Source: CAYOSU01 sp964406735 (GTDB lineage Bacteria > Bacillota > Clostridia > Christensenellales > CAMQZB01). Taken from it: a stretch of DNA of 64,000 nucleotides. Shown here piece by piece: positions 42,329-51,566 of the stretch; position 1 is the stretch's first letter; every line of letters starts with the position of its first letter. The notes below the pieces were generated by a model, which ran no database searches, was not told where the DNA came from, and saw nothing but the letters and a program-made list of their open reading frames with translations. Both the position numbers and the translations under genes were made by a program. Location of the stretch: assembly GCA_964406735.1 (NCBI GenBank), contig CAYOSU010000004.1, positions 45,732-109,731 of the forward strand, in the 5' to 3' direction.

Positions 42329-43468
42329 GTGGCAGGCCTTAGTTTAAGACATATTTCAAAGGTATATGATAACAAAGTAAAAGCAGTAGACGACTTTTCG
42401 ATGGAGATCGAGGATAAAGAGTTCATCGTATTCGTCGGACCTTCCGGATGCGGAAAGTCCACCACGCTTCGTATGATAGCGGGCTTGGAGGAGATAACGG
42501 ACGGCGAGCTTTACATCGACGGTAGAAAGGTAAACGACGTCGAGCCTAAGGATAGAGACATAGCGATGGTATTCCAAAACTACGCATTGTATCCTCATAT
42601 GACCGTTTTCCAGAACATTGCGTTCCCTCTTCGCATGAACAGAGTCCCCAAAGACGAGATAAAGAGAAGAGTAGAGGAAGTTGCGAAGATCCTTGACATT
42701 GAGGAGTACCTCGACAGAAAGCCAAAGGCTTTGTCGGGCGGACAGAGACAGCGTGTAGCTCTCGGCCGTGCGATAATCAGAAAGCCCAAGGTATACCTTT
42801 TGGACGAGCCTCTTTCCAACCTTGACGCAAAGCTTCGTGCTGCGATGAGAACGGAGATAAGCAAGCTTCACGAGGCATTGCAGATAACGTTCATCTACGT
42901 AACCCACGATCAGGTCGAGGCTATGACGATGGGAACGAGAATAGTCGTCATGAAAGACGGCGTCGTTCAGCAGATAGACACACCGCAGAACCTTTACGAT
43001 CACCCTGTAAACAAGTTCGTAGGCTCCTTCATCGGAACGCCTCAGATGAACTTCTTCAACGGCACGCTTGCACCCGACGGCACGCTTAAATTTGCCAACG
43101 GTCAGAAGATAGTCTTGGGAGAGAAGAGAATGTCAACCCTTCAAAAGCTCACGGGCGAGAGAGAAGTCATCTTGGGAATCCGTCCCGAGGACATTCACTT
43201 GACGACCGAAAAGGCAGACAACGTTGTAGAGGCAAGAATAGAGATAGTCGAGGCACTCGGCAGCGAAAAACTCGTATATTCCGAGCTCGATATAAATAAA
43301 AAGTCCGACAAGGTAGTAAACGAGGGCGGCGACAATACGACTGTAACCGTCAAGCTCGGCGCAAGAGACCCGGCAAACAAGGGCGAGATAGCGTACTTTG
43401 CGTTCGACACCGAGCACTTGCACGTATTCGACCGTGAAACGGAAAAGACCTTGTCTACAAGGGCGTAA
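42329..43468 (+). CDS. Oligosaccharide ABC importer ATPase (MsmK/UgpC type)
   Basis: A 379-residue ATPase of the CUT1 carbohydrate-uptake class. Walker A GPSGCGKST, Q-loop MVFQNYALYPHMTV, signature LSGGQRQRVALGRA, Walker B VYLLDEPLSNLD, H-loop VTHDQVEAMT. A C-terminal TOBE-type regulatory domain follows (VILGIRPEDIHL, then VVEARIEIVEALGSEK). GTG start at 42329 preceded by GGAGGAAAG. Most LplB/YtcP importers share a distant MsmX ATPase; here the ATPase heads the operon with two permeases and the binding protein, a complete set. Confidence 0.95.
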   Translation: MAGLSLRHISKVYDNKVKAVDDFSMEIEDKEFIVFVGPSGCGKSTTLRMIAGLEEITDGELYIDGRKVNDVEPKDRDIAMVFQNYALYPHMTVFQNIAFPLRMNRVPKDEIKRRVEEVAKILDIEEYLDRKPKALSGGQRQRVALGRAIIRKPKVYLLDEPLSNLDAKLRAAMRTEISKLHEALQITFIYVTHDQVEAMTMGTRIVVMKDGVVQQIDTPQNLYDHPVNKFVGSFIGTPQMNFFNGTLAPDGTLKFANGQKIVLGEKRMSTLQKLTGEREVILGIRPEDIHLTTEKADNVVEARIEIVEALGSEKLVYSELDINKKSDKVVNEGGDNTTVTVKLGARDPANKGEIAYFAFDTEHLHVFDRETEKTLSTRA

Positions 43469-43479
43469 GGGGTGCTGAT

Positions 43480-44421
43480 ATGGCTAAAGAAAAAACGGTA
43501 AACCTTTACGATAAAAAGACGACGTGGAAGCACGATATCAAGGTCAACTGGCGTTGGTACTTGATGTTCCTTCCCGTTGCGGCGTACTTCATAATATTCA
43601 ACTACGTTCCGATGGTAGGCTTAGCTATGGCTTTCGAGAACTACAAGCCTCAGCTCGGAATATTCGGCAGCGAATGGATATGGTTTGATAACTTCATCGA
43701 GTTCTTCTCTGCGCCGAACTTCTGGCAGCTTATGCGAAACACCTTTATGATAAGCCTTTTGGGACTTCTCATAAGCTTCCCTGTATCGATAATCTTCGCA
43801 CTGCTCTTAAACGAGATAAGGATCACCTGGTTCAAAAAGTCCATTCAGACGATATCCTACCTTCCATACTTCGTATCGATGGTCGTTATCGCAGGACTTA
43901 TCATCGAGTTCGTTTCGACGAACGGCGTAATAACCAACATCCTCGTCAACGTATTTGGCATGGAAAGAGAGAATTTATTGCAGAACCCCAAGTATTTCTG
44001 GTGGATCAACCTCTTCTCCGATATATGGCAGGGCATGGGCTACGGCTCGATAGTTTACATTGCGGCTATCACCAACGTAAATCAGGAGCTTTACGAGTCC
44101 GCAGCTCTTGACGGAGCGAACAGATTCCAGAGAGTCATTCACGTAACCATTCCCAGCATCATGCCGACGATAGTTACGATGCTCGTTCTCCGTTGCGGTA
44201 TGCTTATGACCGTCGGACACGACAAGATACTTCTTTTGTATAACCCCAGCATTTACGAGACAGCCGACGTAATCTCGACCTACATCAACCGTCAGGCGTT
44301 CACAGGTCAGAAATACGGCTACTCTGCCGCTGTAGGACTTTTCAACTCGATAATCGGAACGACGCTTCTTCTCGTGTCTAACGCATTGAGTGCGAAGCTC
44401 ACCGATACGAAGGTTATTTAA
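43480..44421 (+). CDS. Oligosaccharide ABC importer permease 1 (LplB-like)
   Basis: A 313-residue permease with about six membrane helices. Typical LplB/YteP features: WRWYLMFLPVAAYFIIFNYVPM (part), GLAMAFENYKP, and the EAA loop YESAALDGANRFQRVIHVTIP, contacting the ATPase. Family members import glucuronate- or galacturonate-containing and other plant-derived oligosaccharides. 11 bases after the ATPase, 14 before permease 2. Confidence 0.95.
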   Translation: MAKEKTVNLYDKKTTWKHDIKVNWRWYLMFLPVAAYFIIFNYVPMVGLAMAFENYKPQLGIFGSEWIWFDNFIEFFSAPNFWQLMRNTFMISLLGLLISFPVSIIFALLLNEIRITWFKKSIQTISYLPYFVSMVVIAGLIIEFVSTNGVITNILVNVFGMERENLLQNPKYFWWINLFSDIWQGMGYGSIVYIAAITNVNQELYESAALDGANRFQRVIHVTIPSIMPTIVTMLVLRCGMLMTVGHDKILLLYNPSIYETADVISTYINRQAFTGQKYGYSAAVGLFNSIIGTTLLLVSNALSAKLTDTKVI

Positions 44422-44435
44422 GGAGGGAAGGCGAT

Positions 44436-45326
44436 ATGATAGAAAAAACTTCTGTTTCGAGAGTGATCTTCAACATAATCAACTACGCTTTCATGATATT
44501 CATTGCATTCATATGCATAATACCCCTTTGGCACGTTATCATGGCAAGCTTTTCCGACCCTCGTACCTTGATGGGAAACAGCGGCATCGTATGGGCTCCC
44601 CTTGGCGAGGTAACCTTGAACGGCTACAAGCTCGTTCTTTCAAACCAAAGAATAGCGTCTGGCTATCTCAATACGATAATTTACGTCATCTCGACGACCC
44701 TTCTCGGCGGTGCGTTGACGCTTATTGCAGGCTACGTTCTTTCAAGAAAGACCCTCAAAGCAAAGACCCCTTTGACGATGTTCGTAGTCTTCACGATGAT
44801 GTTCGGCGGCGGACTTATCCCGACCTACATGGTAATCAGAGGCTTGGGAATGCTTAACACACGCTGGGCAATGATAATCCCCGGCGTAATCAACGCTTTC
44901 TACATCATAATGATGAAAAACAGCTTTGAACAGCTCCCTGCAAGCTACGAGGAAGCCGCACTTATCGACGGTGCAACGCCTACGAGAATACTTATCGAGG
45001 TCCTGATACCCCTCGTAAAGTCCACTATCGCAGTCGTAGTAATGTTCAACATCGTCATGGTGTGGAACTCTTGGTACAACGCTTCCATTTACTTGACGAT
45101 GAGAAGAGACTATTGGCCCTTGCAGCTCATAATGCGTGAGATACTTATCAATAACGATACGTCCAAGGTAATAAATTCCGAGGATGCCATGTCAGCAGCA
45201 GACCTTACGACCAACCTCGTCAAGTATTGCGTAACCGTAGTAGGAACGCTTCCCGTTCTTTTAGCTTACCCCTTCGCACAGAAATACTTTGTCAAGGGCG
45301 TAACATTAGGTGGAGTTAAGGGCTAA
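44436..45326 (+). CDS. Oligosaccharide ABC importer permease 2 (YtcP/YesQ-like)
   Basis: A 296-residue permease with six membrane helices. FICIIPLWHVIMASFSDP at the first helix, GGGLIPTYMVIRGLGMLNT and the EAA loop YEEAALIDGATPTRILIEVLIP are typical of the YtcP group; the C-terminal YPFAQKYFVKGVTLGGVKG ends as in the family. AAGGAGGGAAGG precedes the start. It pairs with the LplB-like permease. Confidence 0.96.
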   Translation: MIEKTSVSRVIFNIINYAFMIFIAFICIIPLWHVIMASFSDPRTLMGNSGIVWAPLGEVTLNGYKLVLSNQRIASGYLNTIIYVISTTLLGGALTLIAGYVLSRKTLKAKTPLTMFVVFTMMFGGGLIPTYMVIRGLGMLNTRWAMIIPGVINAFYIIMMKNSFEQLPASYEEAALIDGATPTRILIEVLIPLVKSTIAVVVMFNIVMVWNSWYNASIYLTMRRDYWPLQLIMREILINNDTSKVINSEDAMSAADLTTNLVKYCVTVVGTLPVLLAYPFAQKYFVKGVTLGGVKG

Positions 45327-45368
45327 AAAGCCTTTAATATAAAAAATCAAATTTATTTGGAGGAAATG

Positions 45369-47012
45369 ATGAAAAAAGTATTTGCAATTATGCTTGCAGT
45401 AGTTCTTCTTCTCTCTTGCGGACTTCTTTCCGCTTGTCAGAAAGACACTAGCGACGGCGTAATAACGCTCTGGCTTCAGAGTGAGGATCTCAACTATTAT
45501 TCCGATTATAACGATAACCCCGTAGTTACGACTATCGAGAAAAAGTTTGGAATCGACTTGCAGTTCCAGCTTCCTGCTATGGGAAGTGAGTCCGACAACT
45601 TCAACCTGATGCTCGGAACTGGTGACTACACCGACGTATTCGTACTTTCTTACTCAACCGATTCTACAAAGGTTCTTTATGAAGACGGCGTTATCATCGA
45701 CTTGGCTCCTTACCTTGAGGAGTACATGCCCAACTATTGGAAATATCTTAACGATAATCCTACAGCAAAGGCAGCTATAACGGACGACGAAGGACACATC
45801 TTTAACATCTTGGTCGCTTCCAAGACCGAAGACGAAACGATGTGGGGCGGACTCGTATACCGTCGTGATATTCTCGAGACTATGACTGGTGGCAACGTAT
45901 CTTTCCCGAGCGGAAACGACGAGCCTACGACCATCGAGGACTGGGAATATATGCTTCCTCTTTTCCAGCAGTACTTCCAGGCAGCAGGCATGGCTGACTA
46001 CGCTTGCCTTATCCTTCCTTACAACGGATACTTCCACGGCGGCGAGCTTCTCTCGGGCTTCGGAATCGGTACTGGTTGGGTAGCTGTTGACGACAACGGC
46101 GTTCCTTACATCGGCGCAACGAAGGACGGCTTCAGAAACTACCTCGCAAAGATGAACGAGTGGTACAAGAATGGTTGGATCTATCAGGATTTCGCTTCCA
46201 GAGTAAACGACGTATTCTACCTTCCCAACACCGCTTTGACTTACGGTAACGCAGCAGGTATCTGGTACGGTATCGCAGGCGCTCAGGCAGGTTCTGCAAT
46301 GAGCATGCCGCAGTACGGCTTGTATTACGACGTACAGCCTCTCCGTACGCCTCTTGACACCGAGCACGGCATCACCGAGTCTCACTCTCTCCTTACCTGG
46401 ACGAACTTCAACGCTAACAGCGGTTGGGCTATCTCCACGAAGTGCGGCAAGAAGGATATGATCGACTACATGACCGCTATGGATTGGTTGTTTACCGAGG
46501 AGGGCGGAATGATCGTAACCTTAGGTCTTACCGAAGAGTACGCAAAGGACAACGAAGTATACAAGAAACTCGGACTCGAAAAGGGTACTTGGGGCTACAA
46601 CGCTGACGGAACTATCTGGGTAGACGAAAGATGCTTCGGCGACAACAAGATCTATGAGCAGGGCGACCTTAAGGGAACGAGACTCCCCGGCGACAAGCAT
46701 CCTGAAATCGAGAAGCAGTTCTCCAACGAGATCATCTTGAAGTGCGACGAAGTCTGGACCGAGTGCGGAAGAGACTGGGTATATCCTGCCGAGATCGTAT
46801 TGACCCCCGAGCAGAATGAGATCTACGCTAAGTACTATCAGAACGTTTCCGACTGCATCACGCAGTACGCTCAGAAGTTCATTATGGGTACGTTGGAGCT
46901 CAACGACGCTAACTGGGCTAAGTTCCAGGACGAGCTCAAGACTCTCCACGTAGACGATCTCCTCGCAGTTTACACCGAGGCTTACAACGACTTCGTTGCT
47001 AAGATGGACTAA
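45369..47012 (+). CDS. Oligosaccharide-binding lipoprotein of the ABC importer (LplA-like)
   Basis: A 547-residue extracellular binding lipoprotein of the CUT1 class: signal peptide, lipobox LLSAC with Cys at about residue 23, and the fold with TIEKKFGIDLQFQLP, NLMLGTGDYTDVF, VIIDLAPYLEEYMPNYWKYL (part) and the long C-lobe. The Trp/Tyr-rich middle (FHGGELLSGFGIGTGW) suits sugar stacking. ATG at 45369 is 5 bases from GGAGG; the ATG one codon earlier is too close. Codon bias indicates high expression. Last gene of the importer. No terminator follows at once; a strong hairpin comes at 47282. Confidence 0.95.
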   Translation: MKKVFAIMLAVVLLLSCGLLSACQKDTSDGVITLWLQSEDLNYYSDYNDNPVVTTIEKKFGIDLQFQLPAMGSESDNFNLMLGTGDYTDVFVLSYSTDSTKVLYEDGVIIDLAPYLEEYMPNYWKYLNDNPTAKAAITDDEGHIFNILVASKTEDETMWGGLVYRRDILETMTGGNVSFPSGNDEPTTIEDWEYMLPLFQQYFQAAGMADYACLILPYNGYFHGGELLSGFGIGTGWVAVDDNGVPYIGATKDGFRNYLAKMNEWYKNGWIYQDFASRVNDVFYLPNTALTYGNAAGIWYGIAGAQAGSAMSMPQYGLYYDVQPLRTPLDTEHGITESHSLLTWTNFNANSGWAISTKCGKKDMIDYMTAMDWLFTEEGGMIVTLGLTEEYAKDNEVYKKLGLEKGTWGYNADGTIWVDERCFGDNKIYEQGDLKGTRLPGDKHPEIEKQFSNEIILKCDEVWTECGRDWVYPAEIVLTPEQNEIYAKYYQNVSDCITQYAQKFIMGTLELNDANWAKFQDELKTLHVDDLLAVYTEAYNDFVAKMD

Positions 47013-47281
47013 TAAAAACTCAACCGACCGATATGTCACGCACTCGGCTCGCCGAACGCCACAGCTTCCTTGTCTGCAAACAGCCTGACACTATGAGGCT
47101 TAGGCAAGAACGACCACTCTCGGCTCACCAAAGTGCTGCGGCTCGCTTACTTACATACGGACTACCACGCATTACCAAACGGAAGTACGGCGAAAAATAT
47201 CGTCAGAATGAAACAGAAATGACCTTATGCGGACTTTGCTAACTTTTTGCCCGCATAGTGAAACAATTCTAAACCCAAAAG

Positions 47282-47319
47282 CGAAGCGGCGTCTTAAAGA
47301 CGTCGCTTCGTTATTTATT
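47282..47319 (+). terminator. Strong hairpin, probable terminator of the oligosaccharide importer
   Basis: CGAAGCGGCGTCTT (47282-47295) pairs with AAGACGTCGCTTCG (47297-47310) with one G-U, then TTATTTATTT. Confidence 0.7.
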
Positions 47320-47332
47320 TGAAGATGTTTGA

Positions 47333-47436
47333 CGTTATTAGGTATAAGTGTACGCAATGGCATCATTCCCTCTTGAAGATAAACGAGCCAAGCCGATTCG
47401 TTATTAGGTATGAGTGTTCGCAAGGGCATCATTCCC
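47333..47436. repeat. Pair of 38-base direct repeats
   Basis: Copies at 47333-47370 and 47399-47436 differ at three positions and are separated by 28 bases. Both begin CGTTATTAGGTAT and end GGCATCATTCCC. No further copy and no cas gene is present. Confidence 0.85.
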
Positions 47437-47470
47437 CAAAAATTCTAATAAAAACTCGACCTTATGAAAG

Positions 47471-47491
47471 GCTCCTTTGTGTAAAGGGAGC
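47471..47491. repeat. Hairpin of a probable dispersed repeat element
   Basis: GCTCCTTT/AAAGGGAGC around TGTG-like loop, followed by CTGTCGGCG and GGGATTGTCA. From memory, a very similar stretch (CTTGTGTAAAGGGAGCTG...GAGGGATTGT) is scattered through intergenic DNA of gut Clostridia; not checked by search. Confidence 0.5.
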
Positions 47492-47567
47492 TGTCGGCGT
47501 AGTGTACTTCGGGATTGTCAATTACCGTAATTTTTCCCTCAAACTCTGATAGAAATCGCCGCTCCGC

Positions 47568-47659
47568 ACGCTGCCCGCCGTATCTAAAGCGCAGTCGAAC
47601 TTTCGCGTTAAAAACGCAAAAGCGCAAAGCGGAACCCAAAGCTGAATCTCGGGCAGCGT
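47568..47659. repeat. 92-base inverted repeat element
   Basis: Perfect 10-bp terminal arms ACGCTGCCCG (47568-47577) and CGGGCAGCGT (47650-47659) enclose a smaller hairpin GCGTT/AACGC. No coding potential; MITE-like size. Confidence 0.6.
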
Positions 47660-47792
47660 ACCACTACTCAAAAAACCTTACTCTCGACACGTTTTGCGTA
47701 ATATCGTCGCAAAAAAACACTGTAAAACAGCCACCGCATCGAAAACACCTTAAATTTTGTCCTAAAACGGGCATACCTTGATAACTTCTGTC

Positions 47793-47821
47793 TTGAAATA
47801 CCGCAATTTATGTATTATAAT
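47793..47821 (+). promoter_or_regulatory. Promoter of the GH3 gene
   Basis: TTGAAA at 47793-47798, 17-base spacer, TATAAT at 47816-47821, leaving a leader of about 110 bases before the ATG at 47940. Confidence 0.75.
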
Positions 47822-47939
47822 AAATATAAGGGATTATGATGCCTCCTTGGTCGGGTGGTAATATAGGCGTGCAAAAAATCATTCACGCAAAAACTCAACG
47901 ACAAAACGTACTGCGTTTTCAACAAGAATGGAGGAAAAA

Positions 47940-50027
47940 ATGAGAGAAGTAAAGAACTTTACCGAAGCCTTGAACGAGCTCGAAGCCTTAGGCATACAGC
48001 CTATCGAGAATCAGCAGTCCAACCACGTAAAAGAATCGAGAGAGCTCGCAAGAGAACTCATCAAAAGGATGACCTTGTCCGAAAAGGTTTATATGCTCGG
48101 CGGCCACTGGATGCCGCTAAAAGAGATGTTGCACGGCAGAATATACAACGTCTATCCCATCCCCGGCGGTGGCTGCAAGAGGCTCGGAATCCCTCCTGCG
48201 CTGTTCTCCGACGGTCCGAGGGGAGTAGTAATGCACAGCTCCACCGCATTCCCGACGTCCAACGTCCGTGCGGCGGCATTTGACGACGGCATAGAGGCAA
48301 AAGTCGGCGATGCGATAGCAAAAGAGTGTATCGCTCACGGCGCAAATTACTTCGCAGGCGTCTGCATCAACCTGCTTCGTCACCCTGCTTGGGGTAGAGC
48401 GCAGGAAGCGTACGGCGAAGACCAATACCTGACCGCTCGCTACGGCGTAGCCTTGACCCGTGCCCTTCAGGATAGAGGCGTCATCTCCTGTCCTAAGCAC
48501 TACGCACTGAACTCCATAGAGAACTTGCGCTTCGAGGTAGACGCAAAGTGCGACAAAGAGACTTTGACCGACGTATATCTTTACCACTTCAAAAAGTGTA
48601 TAGACGCAGGCGCAGGCTCGATAATGGGTGCATACAATAAAGTCAACGGCACGTATTCGTGCGAAAACGAGGAGCTTTTGACCGACATATTGAGGGACGA
48701 ATGGGGCTTCGAGGGCTTTGCCATTTCCGACTTCGTATGGGGCGTACACGAGGGCGTAGGGTCCTTGAAAGCAGGTCTTGACATAGAAATGCCGATGTCC
48801 ATGAAGCGTGGCGGAAAGCTCAAAAAAGCAGTCAAAAAGGGCGAGGTTGAGGAAGAAGTCCTCAACAAGGCGTGCGAGAACGTCATCGCAACGCTCATCC
48901 GTTTCGGCGTAATTTTGCGCAAGCAGACCTTCGGCAAAGAGGTAGTCGTCTGCAAGGAGCATCAGGACTTAGCGAGAACGGTCCTTGAAAAGGGAACGGT
49001 ACTTTTGAAAAACAACGGCGTATTGCCGATAACGGATACCAACGAACGCATTGCGGTAGTAGGCCGCTTCGCAAACGACAAGGTAATAGGCGACCACGGC
49101 TCGAGCTGCGTATATCCGCCTTACATCGTAACGCCTTACGAGGGACTCAAAAAGACGTATAAGAACGCTGTATTAGAGCCGTCGAGCGATATCGCAAAAT
49201 GTACGCAAGCAGCCAATAACGCAGATAAAATTGTCGTCGTAGTAGGCAATAACTTTGAGGACGAGGGCGAGTTCGTAGCAAAGGGCGGCGAGAAGATAGT
49301 CAAAGGCGGCGACAGAAGATCGCTCCGCATGCACAAAGAGGACGTCGATCTCGTAAACGCACTCTCCACTCTCGGCAAACCCCTCGTAGTAGTCTTCTAC
49401 GCAGGCTCTGCCGTTATCATCGAGGAGTGGAAGAACTGCGCCGATGCGATACTTTACGCAGGCTACCCCGGACTTGAGGGCGGCAATGCGCTTGCGAACA
49501 TCATCTCTGGCAAGGTAAATCCGTCGGGCAAGCTGCCGTTCACGGTTGCTAAGCGTGAGGAGGATTACCCCAAGTTCCTGTACAAGGGCGACGGCGAGGA
49601 GATAACCTACGAGTATTACCACGGCTATGCCAAGTTTGAAAGAGAAAACATCGCTCCTGCGTACCCGTTCGGCTTCGGTCTTTCCTACACTGCTTACGAA
49701 TACGGCGATATGACTGCAACGGTTGACGGCGACGAGATAAAAGCCTCCGTCAAGGTCAAAAATACGGGAAGCGTTGACGGCGAAGAGGCAGTTCTTGCCT
49801 TCGTAGGCTCAAACATCGACTGCAAACCGCACAAGCTCCTCAAAGGCTTCAAGAGAATAGCACTGAAAGCAGGCGAAGAGGGAGTTTGCGAGATAGCGAT
49901 AAGAAAAGACGACCTCGAACTGTACAACGTCGAAAAAGGCGAGTGCGAGATCCCTAAGACCATTACGGTATACCTCGGCGCAAACGCAGAGGAAGCCGAA
50001 AAGCGTAGCGTAACGCTCGAGCTGTAA
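47940..50027 (+). CDS. GH3 beta-glycosidase (classical domain order)
   Basis: A 695-residue GH3 enzyme (beta-glucosidase/beta-xylosidase type). N-terminal TIM-barrel with FSDGPRGV, CPKHYALNS (KH motif), GSIMGAYNKVNG and the nucleophile Asp264 in AISDFVWG (usual SDW replaced by SDF). Then the C-terminal alpha/beta sandwich (GTVLLKNNGVLPI) and an Fn3-like domain (VKVKNTGSVDGEEAV). No signal peptide, so cytoplasmic. The ATG at 47940 has GGAGG 5 bases before it; the ATG at 47928 overlaps that site. Its substrate (glucoside or xyloside) cannot be told from sequence. Confidence 0.95.
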   Translation: MREVKNFTEALNELEALGIQPIENQQSNHVKESRELARELIKRMTLSEKVYMLGGHWMPLKEMLHGRIYNVYPIPGGGCKRLGIPPALFSDGPRGVVMHSSTAFPTSNVRAAAFDDGIEAKVGDAIAKECIAHGANYFAGVCINLLRHPAWGRAQEAYGEDQYLTARYGVALTRALQDRGVISCPKHYALNSIENLRFEVDAKCDKETLTDVYLYHFKKCIDAGAGSIMGAYNKVNGTYSCENEELLTDILRDEWGFEGFAISDFVWGVHEGVGSLKAGLDIEMPMSMKRGGKLKKAVKKGEVEEEVLNKACENVIATLIRFGVILRKQTFGKEVVVCKEHQDLARTVLEKGTVLLKNNGVLPITDTNERIAVVGRFANDKVIGDHGSSCVYPPYIVTPYEGLKKTYKNAVLEPSSDIAKCTQAANNADKIVVVVGNNFEDEGEFVAKGGEKIVKGGDRRSLRMHKEDVDLVNALSTLGKPLVVVFYAGSAVIIEEWKNCADAILYAGYPGLEGGNALANIISGKVNPSGKLPFTVAKREEDYPKFLYKGDGEEITYEYYHGYAKFERENIAPAYPFGFGLSYTAYEYGDMTATVDGDEIKASVKVKNTGSVDGEEAVLAFVGSNIDCKPHKLLKGFKRIALKAGEEGVCEIAIRKDDLELYNVEKGECEIPKTITVYLGANAEEAEKRSVTLEL

Positions 50028-50056
50028 AACGCTTAAAAATAACTGAAATAAAGGCG

Positions 50057-50082
50057 AAAGGCGTTGTAAAAACGCCTTTTGC
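50057..50082 (+). terminator. Weak hairpin between GH3 and GH43
   Basis: AAAGGCGTT (50057-50065) with AACGCCTTT (50071-50079), loop GTAAA, only T4; may allow read-through into the GH43 gene. Confidence 0.55.
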
Positions 50083-50108
50083 ACTACTTTTATATAAGGA
50101 GATACGAC

Positions 50109-51536
50109 ATGAAAAAACAGGCATTTAACCCTTATTTGCCCTCATACGAGTACATTCCCGACGGCGAACCGCACGTATTCGGCAACAGAGTGTACGTCTA
50201 CGGCTCACACGACTGCTTCAACGGCAAGATGTACTGCATGAACAACTACGTCTGCTACTCAGCTCCCGTTGACGACCTTTCCGATTGGAAGTACGAGGGC
50301 GTCATTTACGACAAAAAGCAGGACCCGTTCACAAAGACAAGACTTTTCCCAACGCCCTGCCTTTACGCTCCCGACGTAACGCAAGGACCGGACGGCAGAT
50401 ATTATCTTTACTATGCCTTCGATTTCAGAGGAGTCATCTCCGTTGCGGTATGCGACACGCCTGCTGGCGAGTATAAATACTACGGCGACGTACACTACAC
50501 CGACGGACAGCTTTACGGCAAGAGAGAGGGGGATAAGTTCGCTTTCGACCCCGGCGTATTGACTGACGACGACGGCAGAGTATGGCTGTATAGCGGCTTT
50601 GCTCCGCAGTTTGAGAATCCCATGGCGGCAAAATGGTTCAAAAAAACGGGTAGCGACGTCATCGAGCTCGAGCAGGATATGCTCACGATAAAGACTGTCA
50701 AGGACTTCATCGTAGACGCAAAGCACGGCAAGGGCACTGACTTTGAGGGGCACGAGTTCTACGAGGCAAGCTCGATAAGAAAATTCGACGGCAAGTATTA
50801 CTTCATATACTCCTCAACGCTCTCCCACGAGCTTGCGTATGCGGTTTCCGACTACCCCGACAGAGAGTATAAGTACGGCGGCTCGCTCCATTCAAACTGC
50901 GATTTGGGCATTACCGATACGCCTCGCAACTTCTGGGGCAACAACCACGGCTCGGTCGAGAGAATAAACGGCAAGTTCTATGTCTTCGGACACCGCCAGA
51001 CCAACTGGCACGAGTTCTCCCGTCAGGGCATTGCCGAGGAGATAGAGTTCAAGGACGGCAAGTTCTTGCAGGCAGAGCTGACATCCTGCGGACTTAACGG
51101 CGGACCACTCGTCGGAAAGGGCGAGTACGAGGCAAGAATAGCCTGCAACCTCTGGGCAAAGAACGGCACGCAGAAGTCCGATAACGCTTTCACCAAGCAG
51201 AAAAAGCTGTACCCTGCGTTCACGCAGACGGGCAAGGACAGAAACTCCGATCCAGACCAGTACATAGCAAATATGCTTGACGGCGCTACCGCAGGCTTCA
51301 AGTACTTCAACTTCGAGGGATTAAAGGCTATAACCGTACATGTCAAGGGCAAAGCTACGGGTAAAATGCTCGTAACGGACGAGAACGGCAACGAGGTGGC
51401 AAGCATCGCTATAGCGGCAGAAAAGGCTTACAAGTCCTTCAAGGCTCAAGCCAAGATAGAGAACGGCAAGCACGCACTGTTCTTCAAATACGTAGGCGAC
51501 GGCGCAGTAGACTTCAAGTCCTTCGTCCTCGAATAA
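50109..51536 (+). CDS. GH43-like glycosidase with C-terminal CBM6-like domain
   Basis: A 475-residue five-bladed beta-propeller enzyme of the GH43 superfamily (arabinofuranosidase/xylosidase/galactosidase). Catalytic base region GNRVYVYGSHD, middle Asp in YAPDVTQGPDGRYYLYYAF (part shown; APD), and Glu in EFYEASSIRKFDGKYYFIYS (part; YEASS). The last about 130 residues are a beta-sandwich like CBM6 (FEGLKAITVHVKGKATGKM). No signal peptide. AAGGAGAT precedes the ATG at 50109. Placed with GH3 downstream of the oligosaccharide importer, suggesting arabinoxylan- or arabinan-type substrates. Confidence 0.9.
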   Translation: MKKQAFNPYLPSYEYIPDGEPHVFGNRVYVYGSHDCFNGKMYCMNNYVCYSAPVDDLSDWKYEGVIYDKKQDPFTKTRLFPTPCLYAPDVTQGPDGRYYLYYAFDFRGVISVAVCDTPAGEYKYYGDVHYTDGQLYGKREGDKFAFDPGVLTDDDGRVWLYSGFAPQFENPMAAKWFKKTGSDVIELEQDMLTIKTVKDFIVDAKHGKGTDFEGHEFYEASSIRKFDGKYYFIYSSTLSHELAYAVSDYPDREYKYGGSLHSNCDLGITDTPRNFWGNNHGSVERINGKFYVFGHRQTNWHEFSRQGIAEEIEFKDGKFLQAELTSCGLNGGPLVGKGEYEARIACNLWAKNGTQKSDNAFTKQKKLYPAFTQTGKDRNSDPDQYIANMLDGATAGFKYFNFEGLKAITVHVKGKATGKMLVTDENGNEVASIAIAAEKAYKSFKAQAKIENGKHALFFKYVGDGAVDFKSFVLE

Positions 51537-51566
51537 AACGCTTGCATAACGCCGCAAATGAGCGTA

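Larger units (their letters stand above)
47013..47792. other. Repeat-rich non-coding patch
   Basis: 780 bases without a credible gene: open frames here are short, lack ribosome-binding sites and are made of repeats. It holds a 17-base direct repeat (CTAATAAAAACTCAACC at 47009-47025 and, with one change, 47445-47461), a 7-bp inverted repeat TATGCGG/CCGCATA (47226-47232, 47251-47257), a terminator hairpin, a 38-base direct repeat pair, a hairpin resembling dispersed repeats of gut Clostridia, and a 92-base inverted repeat. It looks like accumulated small mobile repeats (inference). Confidence 0.6.

Noticed and set aside
47172..47432. 86-residue minus-strand frame with repeated PLRTLIPNN peptide
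   Set aside because: The peptide repeat is just the translation of the 38-base DNA repeat; no ribosome-binding site and no context.
47333..47436. Possible CRISPR array (two 38-base repeats, 28-base spacer)
   Set aside because: Only two copies, three mismatches between them, no cas genes and no leader. A dispersed or duplicated repeat is more likely.
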